Source of the DNA: Leucogyrophana mollusca
Taxonomy: Eukaryota; Basidiomycota; Agaricomycetes; Boletales
Assembly (NCBI GenBank): GCA_021014945.1
Contig: MU266445.1
Location: 1 to 64,000, forward strand
DNA length: 64,000 bases
Direction of reading: 5' to 3'
A program made the position numbers and the translations under genes. The notes under the pieces were generated by a model, which was not told where the DNA came from, did not search any database, and saw only the letters and a program-made list of their open reading frames with translations. Below are positions 57,408 through 64,000 of this stretch, in pieces (position 1 is the stretch's first letter; each line of letters begins with the position of its first letter).

Positions 57408-60400
57408 ATGAACTCCCCAAAACGTCGGTGGGGACCCATAAGGTCCCTCCTGGTCCTCTCTCCGTTATTAATCGGGGCACCGTGGATCGCATTGCAGTAC
57501 CAATTCTGTGCGTAATTCCGTTCCTGCTTTGCGTACGGGACGTGTTTTCATGGGTTTGAACAGCCTTGCCGGCGCCAAACGTTGCTCAGTGAGTTCGATT
57601 GCGGCTTGGCGAGTGCTAGTTTATATAACATGAATGTATCACAGATACGACCCTGTGACGTCTCTTCCACGCATCTCGGAGCCCACCATCCTAGATTATG
57701 CCAAGTATCTCTCAGAAGACATTGGCTATAGGACGCCTGGAACGCGCGAACATGCGCTGGCGGACGAATGGATGACAAACAAAGCGCACGCGCTAAAGGC
57801 TGAATGTGATAGAATCGTCAACCAGCAGACAAGAAGAAAACTGGAATGCGAGGTGTGGAGACAACAAGGCAATGGAAGTCATCGGTGCGTCAGACCACCA
57901 TTTCCCGTGATGGTACTAATCCGGTGTGTAGCTTCGACATGATGAACAAGCGTCTTTATAAACGCTATGTAAACCTAAGTAATATTATAATACGCGTTTC
58001 GGACGGGACGGCGGAGGGGAAGAAGGATGCCGTTCTCGTGAACTCCCATCTCGACAGTACGCTACCAAGCCCTGGGGCGGCAGATGACGCATTGGCGGTT
58101 GGAGTAATGATCGAATGTTTGAGGGTATTAGTCAACACCCCAGACTGGTCACCGAAACACGCGATCATATTCTGTGGGTGCTGCATTGTCACAATTCCCC
58201 TCGCGACCTCCACTCATGCTCGGGTTGGTCAGTATTCAATAATGCAGAAGAATCATTACAAGACGGGTCTCACCTGTATTCCACACAGCATCCCACTGCA
58301 CCGACGTCAGTTTGATTCGCAGTTTTCCTCGAGTACATGCTGAATTACCTTCTTCGTCGCAGAGTTAGAGCTGTAGTTAATCTCGAAGGTGTGCGGTTTG
58401 CGCGCCAGCAACGTCATTCGGGGAGACTGACTTCAATCAGCTGCTGGAACCACCGGACGCGAACTTCTATTCCAAGCGACTTCTGAACAAATGATAGAAG
58501 CCTATTCTCATGTGCCAAGGTAAGAGTGCCTCGTTCTACGCGATGGCCATTGTTAAGACGTCCGTCGATGTAGGCCTTTTGGCACTATATTTGCCAACGA
58601 GGTCTTTACTTCTGGTATCATTTTATCAGAGTGAGCACACCTAATTTCTCACCGGTTCAAAAGCTGACTTTCATTTTAGCACTGACTTCCGGCAATTTGA
58701 ATACTACTTGAACGTCACTGGCTTAGATGTGAGCGATGTGACTATCACACATATCAACATGCTTATACAGATCTTATGGATGCACAGATGGCTGTTGTAG
58801 GAAACAGCTACCTGTACCACATGCGCAAAGTAAGATTTCAATTTCAATCTTTGAATCACTGTCACGTCTACTGACTTGTGGCTCCTTCAAGGATCTTGTG
58901 GAGAACATCGAACCAGGCGTGGCTCAGGTTTGTTCAAGATAAAATCCCCGTTCTTCGCGGCTAAAATTGCACGGTTGTAGCATATGGCTGAGAACACACT
59001 GGGACTCCTCCAGTACCTCTCCTCCTCCGACTCTCCTCTACCGTCTCTGGCCTCAGGATATGCTCGCCCAACGACCGTTTTCTTTTCCCATCTCGGCATG
59101 TTCTTCATCTACTCTTTCCGCACTGCAAAGATCCTTTATACCACACTATGCATCGCATCCTTTGTTCTTGTTTCTCGAACATCTGTGGATTACGCGCCGG
59201 CGTTGAAGAAGGGGAGCGGGGTTTTGAGGCAGCAGATAAAAGGCATTCTGTCTGTTTGTGCATCGGCGCTTGGTGCAATTGTTAGCGCGAACGTTGTGGC
59301 ATTCGTTATGCAGCGCGTTCTTCACAAAGGTCTTAGTTGGTTCAGGAACGAGTACGCCCCTCTGTGGTTGTACGGACCTGCCGCTCTTACTGGTAAGCCC
59401 CTTCATATTCCCTGACACCAACGACGACACCAATACCACATCTCAGGTGCCCTCGCATCACAGTTACTCTTCGGTCGTATCCACGAGAAAACAATCTTCT
59501 CGTCACTTCTTCTCGTGCAGTCATTCTTAGCTGCTGCGTTACAACTAGCAGGAATCGGCTCTAGCGCCATGTTTTTCCTTTCGGCGCTTCCTATTTTCCT
59601 GTCCTTGATTATCAACGGCCTCGTCGCAGAAGGAGACAATGTCTCTCTTTGGACTTATGTAGTCGGCCAGGTAGTCCCCCTCCTGACTGGGACTCAGCTT
59701 GCTGCTGCCACCCTCGTTGTTTTTGTGCCCTTGGTAAGTTCAGCCTTTTCGGTCCCCGTCCGTTCCTTAACACGTCGATCTTTAGACTGGGCGTATTGGT
59801 AGTGATGCCCCTGCAGAGCACATCATTGCTACCATTGTTGCGATTATGGGCGCATACACGTTCCCTCTGACGATTGCGTTCACACATCGTTTCGGCCCAC
59901 ACATGTTCACGCGGACGCTGGTGCTGTCTATCCTACTGCTTGGTGGCTCCATGGCATTCTTCTACCGCGAGTCACCCTTTGACCCGATGCACCAGAAACG
60001 GCTCTTCGTGCTACACAAGGAGAACGTACGTGTAACTCGCAGACTTGGGCCGAGTTGAAGCTCACTGTAGTATAGCTCGATACCCAGGAGCAACATCTTC
60101 ACATTGCTGCAGCGGACGGTGCCCCCGGCTTCGGCGATCTAGCTATCGAGATCGCGGAGAAGTTTGGCGCCAATGGGCTGCCTCCTACTGCCGTGATCAT
60201 GGATGATTGGAACAGCGACTGGGATTCTCTCTATCCTTTCTCTGCAGTGCGTCCAAGCCAGCCTTTATGGCATTAATCACTCAACATGTCTTTCCAGTTC
60301 TTGTCTCCTTACAAGATCGAGTTGCCTTTGGACCCGGCTTACGTAGCGCCGTGGCCTCCCGAAGAACAATTCAGTGTATCCGCGGTGAATAATAAGATAG

Positions 60401-60858
60401 ACGATGCTGCTGGGACCAGGTCATTAACGCTGAAGATTGACCATCCTGGGATAATCTGGACTGGTGCGTTGTCATGCGGGGATCATCGTCGTCTGCTTAC
60501 TCACTCTTCGTTCCTATCAGTCATCGCGTTCGACGCTCATGTCATTGAATGGACACTAGACAATAACCCGCCAAACGAATTTGCAAGGCACCACATCAAG
60601 GAAGCTTCGTTCTACGGCACAAATACATGGACCGTGGACATGACCATTAGGATCCCGGAAGGGACGAATGGCACGGACTTGAAAGTCGACTTCATTGGCA
60701 TCCAGGAGAAGCGGATGTGGCCAGCTAAGAAGGCGGAGTCCGATGGCGGGCAGGCAATGAAGCTGTTCCAAGAATTAGACGAATGGTTAGACGAGAAGAC
60801 GGGTGGAAGCGTGGACGCCACGCTCCTAGGATGTGTGAGCGGCACAAGCGTTGTGTAA
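57408..60858 (+). CDS. ER metallopeptidase 1-like M28 zinc peptidase (ERMP1/Fxna type)
   Basis: Multi-pass membrane peptidase of the ER or vacuole. Start MNSPKRRWGPIRSLLVLSPL at 57408 gives the first membrane helix. The lumenal M28 domain shows its metal and catalytic residues: VLVNSHLDS (His), SPGAADDALAVGV (Asp), FLFNNAEESLQDGSHLYS (Glu pair, with the Leu codon split by an intron), GTIFANEVFTSGIILSDTDF and SYLYHMRKDLVENIEPG (His). Additional hydrophobic helices between residues about 400 and 680 (ALGAIVSANVVAFVMQRVL; LLGTQLAAATLVVFVPL-type) follow. A lumenal C-terminal domain ends CVSGTSVV at 60858. About 890 residues with many short introns; no break seen. Substrates unknown. Confidence 0.92.
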
Positions 60859-63376
60859 CGGATGTGATAGATACCTGTATGGCTGGCCAGTGAAGCCAAG
60901 TGTTAACCGATCCCCAATCCAACCCCTTACAGGGACTCTGTTTCGGAAAGATGCCTGAGAGACTTTGATCGAGGCGAATCTGGGAGGATCCCAAGCAAAA
61001 TGCAACCGTGTACAAGTTTAGAATGTCACAGCGATAAGAAATCTTCCTGAGTCGGGTTCTGTGGTCCAGGGTTGATATAAACTTGTTACCACCGCTAGTC
61101 CGCGATGATCGATATGTGCCACCCCAGCAACAGCAAGAAGGAACGACTCGATACAGCAGTGCTCAACGTTTGAGCGCGCATCGGCGCCCCGTCAAGCAAA
61201 ATTCAGCAAGGCTCGGCCGTAAAAGCATTATCGCCAACGCCCATCTGGGGTACTAACCATCCAAGGCGCAAACAAAAACAAGTTACGTACCAGAAGCACG
61301 AAGGCGACGAGCTGTGCCATCACTTGTCGTCGCAATGCGGAAATAGTCTAATACGTATTGGGCCATAGCGCCCACTGGCATGAAGGCTGTAGCGGTGCAA
61401 AGGCTGCGACGGAAGACGGTACGATGCCGCCGTATGAGATGGGCATGAAGTCCGAGGGTTTCGTAAGTAACACCAGTCTACGTTCTCGAGCTTCGTGTCC
61501 ATGACGCTACACAGATCCGGGTGAACTTAACTGAAGAGCCAAAAAGCACAGGATGTTGGTTTTGCAAATCGCTGCACGACCTCGATGAGTTGAAGTGAAC
61601 TTCTGGTTGAACCCCTAGCGCAGACTTCTTTGAATGGCGACTTGCGCTCGTGAGGCTATACAGCGTTAAGATAGTCGCCACATCACAATAACACAAGGCA
61701 CAGTTTTGATCAACTTTCGACCGATTCACCAAAGAAAAGGGCGACCAAATTTAACATACCGTCATCCTCGATCGCGCTGTCTGGTCTGCATTGTGCAATA
61801 GGATCTACAAATCGCAACAAGATAACCACGGATCGAGGGCGTGCACGTGGTTATGATGAGCTCACCAATGTCTACGCTATGGTCCGCCAATGACATTTGA
61901 TGCACATCTGGTGGGCCCGAGCAAGTACCAATGGTCGCACGCTTCGACACTCAACGCAGGAGCGGTGTTGGCCGATGCAGGCATGGGTAGCCTTGTAAAC
62001 AATCGCTGGTCGGGCCCCGTATCTTGAGATATGAGCTAACGGCCGATAGTGATAACATCGGCTCTCTACGGTTGAATCGGTGATGCCAAATCACCGCGGA
62101 GCTGGGTGCGGCTTTGCAGGTCATGGCTGAGCGGCTTCCAGTGAGTTGCGGGCGCTTCCACCACCCCATGAGACGAAAGGGATCCATCTGAAACCATTCT
62201 CGTGTGATAGCTACTGTATAGGTGAGCACGCGAGCAACAGCTATACCAGACCGCTCGTACAGGAGATAACAGTAACTTGCGGGAAGCAGTTCGGATGAGA
62301 ATCGAAACGAATCGGACCCGCGAACAGCGGCTGTGCACCCAGTTCTAGCATTCCACAATGGTAGCGGCAAGACTCCACAAGCGGCGTGGAATCAAGTTTC
62401 TCTCTTGAGGTTACACCTATCAATGTTTGTACAACTCACCTTCAACAAGAATGGTTCACTGTTTGACGTTTTCATCAAGCACGTTGAGATGGCCGGCCAC
62501 CAGGTCCCTTAATATCGATATTGGAGGGCTCAGGCATGCGTCGATGCTGGCCGCATGCTCACCGCATGTGTTCTCAAAGCGGATAGTCTGGAGTAGTATG
62601 AAGCACAGCAAGCTAATGAGGCTGAAAATCATCCGCGTCCGTGGAGCGGCCTTTACCTAAGTTCCTGTCAGCCACAGAATGTTGGGCATGCGAAGGTCGG
62701 GCTTTACTGTTTGCAATACGGGTTTTCGTGTGCGGTAGATGGGGGGTTCGTGGAGTCTAATAACCAACTCGGATTGATGAGCACGCGAAAGGAGAGACAG
62801 CGGACGGAACGCCACATTCAGATGGTCCCAATCCGGTTTTGTGGCGCTGCATTGAGACGAGCGCTTTTTCTTCTACTGCCACAATGTCAGAAACCGAGCT
62901 TTTGGCTGCCTCCGTAATTTTCGATTATATGTCAGCTCTGTCCGGTTTCCGTCTCTCGGACGACGTGAAGGAAACATTTCCGGGAGTTTCTGGTCTCAGA
63001 CTATCCGCCGAGTGTAGATCTGGCATATCGGTCTCGAATCGACTGCTTCCGGCGTGACGGTATCCGATTCAGCACCGACTTGGGACAGTCTAACAAGTAA
63101 TACACTCATACGGACTGATCTCACCGAACGGATCTCATTTCATAGCGGCTGGCGAATCATCCAGGATTTCTACGGTTATCCAGGACTCCAAACGCGAAGG
63201 TTGAATGTACACATGATGCATTCCCTCGCACAAACGGTCTGAAAATTGCGATACCAAGACACGCACCGCTTATTTGGCGCAGGGAGAGCGGCCCGCGTGT
63301 CAGTAGCAACGAGAGGCTAAGCCATCATGCACAGTGAGTCAATAATGTGCCTTCTTGAGCGCCGGACTGCGACGCA
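60859..63376. other. 2.5 kb without recognisable gene
   Basis: Open frames up to 139 codons (61951-62370, minus) occur on both strands but overlap, lack introns that extend them, and match no family known to me. The left part is the 3' flank of the metallopeptidase gene, the right part the upstream region of the laccase, where regulatory sites would be expected. Confidence 0.5.
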
Positions 63377-63386
63377 GGTATATAAG
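63377..63386 (+). promoter_or_regulatory. TATA box of the laccase gene
   Basis: gtatataaga lies about 120 nt before the ATG at 63501. A good consensus match, in line with TATA-type promoters of other basidiomycete laccases. Confidence 0.5.
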
Positions 63387-63500
63387 ACAGCATGCAACCG
63401 ACGTTGCTCGTCATCTATTGCATAGATCGTCCCATTTAATCTTTTATTGCTGCGAGAAGCCTAGTGCTGGGGCAGTTAACTATATTTCGAATTCTTTATA

Positions 63501-64000
63501 ATGTTTTTCTTCACTGTATACTTCTTCGCTCTCTTCTGCATGTCACATGCCGCGGCCATTGTCTCCAGGTCGCAATCTAGGCCACTCCAACGCTCGCCTC
63601 CGAGCCAACCCCCAAGTGTCTTAGGTCCCGTATCTGAACTTAACATCGTCAACAGAGTCGTCTCCCCAGATGGCTTCGAGCGCTCGTACGTTCCCGTTTT
63701 CGACTTGGTTCTTCGCGTGTTGACCTTCGTTATCTGCAGGGCAACTCTCGCAGGCGGGATATTTCCGGGTCCTCTAATTAAAGCAAGCAAGGTACATATA
63801 ACGCCTTCCCTCACATATCTCGTATTCTTACTCGATGACAGGGCGACAACTTTAGCATCAATGTAGTAAACCAGTTATCAGATAAGTCCATGCCATTGGC
63901 GACCAGCGTGGTGAGTACTTTAGCAGCAGCTACCGCTTTATAGGTAATCTGACGCGCGTAGCACTGGCACGGCCTCGCACAACATCAATCCAACTGGGCC
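63501..64000 (+). CDS. Laccase (multicopper oxidase), 5' part, runs off the window
   Basis: Secreted copper oxidase that oxidises phenols with reduction of oxygen to water. Start MFFFTVYFFALFCMSHAAA at 63501 is a signal peptide. A Ser/Arg/Pro-rich stretch (SRSQSRPLQRSPPSQPPSV) precedes the usual mature start LGPVSELNIVNRVVSPDGFE. Introns at about 63687-63739 and 63792-63839 give ATLAGGIFPGPLIKASK and GDNFSINVVNQLSDKSMPLA. A third intron (about 63911-63960) joins TSV to HWHGLAQHNINPTG, which holds the first His-x-His pair of the type 2/type 3 copper centre. The remaining copper sites lie beyond position 64000. Frame open so far. Confidence 0.93.

Noticed and set aside
61478..62370. Minus-strand frames between the metallopeptidase and the laccase considered as a membrane protein gene
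   Set aside because: Hydrophobic runs are short and scattered over different frames with no conserved motif.
2462..64000. A secondary-metabolite gene cluster (two P450s, PhzF-like, FAD oxidoreductase, Gfo/Idh, laccase)
   Set aside because: No backbone enzyme (PKS, NRPS, terpene synthase) is present, the genes are spread over 60 kb with housekeeping genes between, and PhzF is broken.
1..64000. tRNA, rRNA, CRISPR arrays and long terminal repeats
   Set aside because: No cloverleaf with a standard T-loop, no rRNA-like conserved stretch, no regular spaced repeats and no long direct repeats were found by eye; a tRNAscan and self-alignment would settle this.

Overview
The window is nuclear DNA of a filamentous basidiomycete, almost certainly an Agaricomycete. 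Coding sequences are broken by many short introns of about 50-60 nt with GT/AG ends. Several protein families are typical of, or largely confined to, Agaricomycetes (DUF6533 and DUF6535 membrane proteins, CYP64-like P450s, a laccase at the right edge). There are no bacterial operon features, no CRISPR array and no rRNA. The laccase and paired P450s would suit a wood- or litter-decaying species, but that is inference.

Layout. 0.5-3.8 kb: a DUF6533 multi-pass membrane protein (+) and a Gfo/Idh/MocA-type oxidoreductase (-). 4-5 kb: gene-poor, with a decayed minus-strand reading frame. 5.5-7.7 kb: P450 number 1 (+). 8.3-9.2 kb: DUF2470 protein (-). 10.3-13.5 kb: a graveyard holding a casein-kinase-1-like kinase relic and two relics of a small secreted protein family, around one intact Agaricomycete-specific gene (11.9-12.8 kb). 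14.0-14.9 kb: a Pom34-like nucleoporin. 14.9-16.0 kb: a broken PhzF-like gene (-). 16.3-19.7 kb: DUF6535 membrane protein (-). 21.6-22.9 kb: a second DUF6533 gene (+). 24.1-26.4 kb: P450 number 2 (+), same family as number 1. 27.5-45.6 kb: a dense block of conserved cellular genes: RPB7 (+), VPS10/sortilin (-), an F-box gene with a frame problem (+), glycine cleavage T-protein (-), coronin (+) and an IBTK-like ankyrin/RCC1/BTB protein (+). 45.6-46.9 kb: repeats, including a 214-bp element with perfect 23-bp terminal inverted repeats. 46.9-47.4 kb: the intact secreted protein gene (+). 48.0-50.0 kb: FAD-dependent oxidoreductase (-). 50.0-53.6 kb: a second graveyard, with a second, longer CK1-like kinase pseudogene (-) and an unrecognised pseudogene (+). 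54.2-60.9 kb: a PPxY/zinc-ribbon protein (-), a NOP8-like RRM protein (+) and an ERMP1-like M28 metallopeptidase (+). 61-63.4 kb: nothing recognisable. 63.5 kb to the end: the 5' part of a laccase (+).

The conserved genes act in unrelated processes (transcription, endosomal sorting, one-carbon metabolism, actin, nucleoli, ER proteolysis, nuclear pore), so no functional cluster spans the window. The most unusual content is accessory. A small secreted protein family and a CK1-like kinase lineage occur as decayed copies about 40 kb apart, with only one secreted-protein copy still open. Housekeeping genes in the same window read cleanly, so the stops and frameshifts in the accessory genes probably reflect gene decay rather than general sequence error. 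Two unusually small exons (10 nt in coronin; a 12-nt first coding exon in RPB7) and a GC-AG intron in the IBTK-like gene are further points. Exon structures were read by eye from splice motifs and family conservation; none is confirmed by transcripts.
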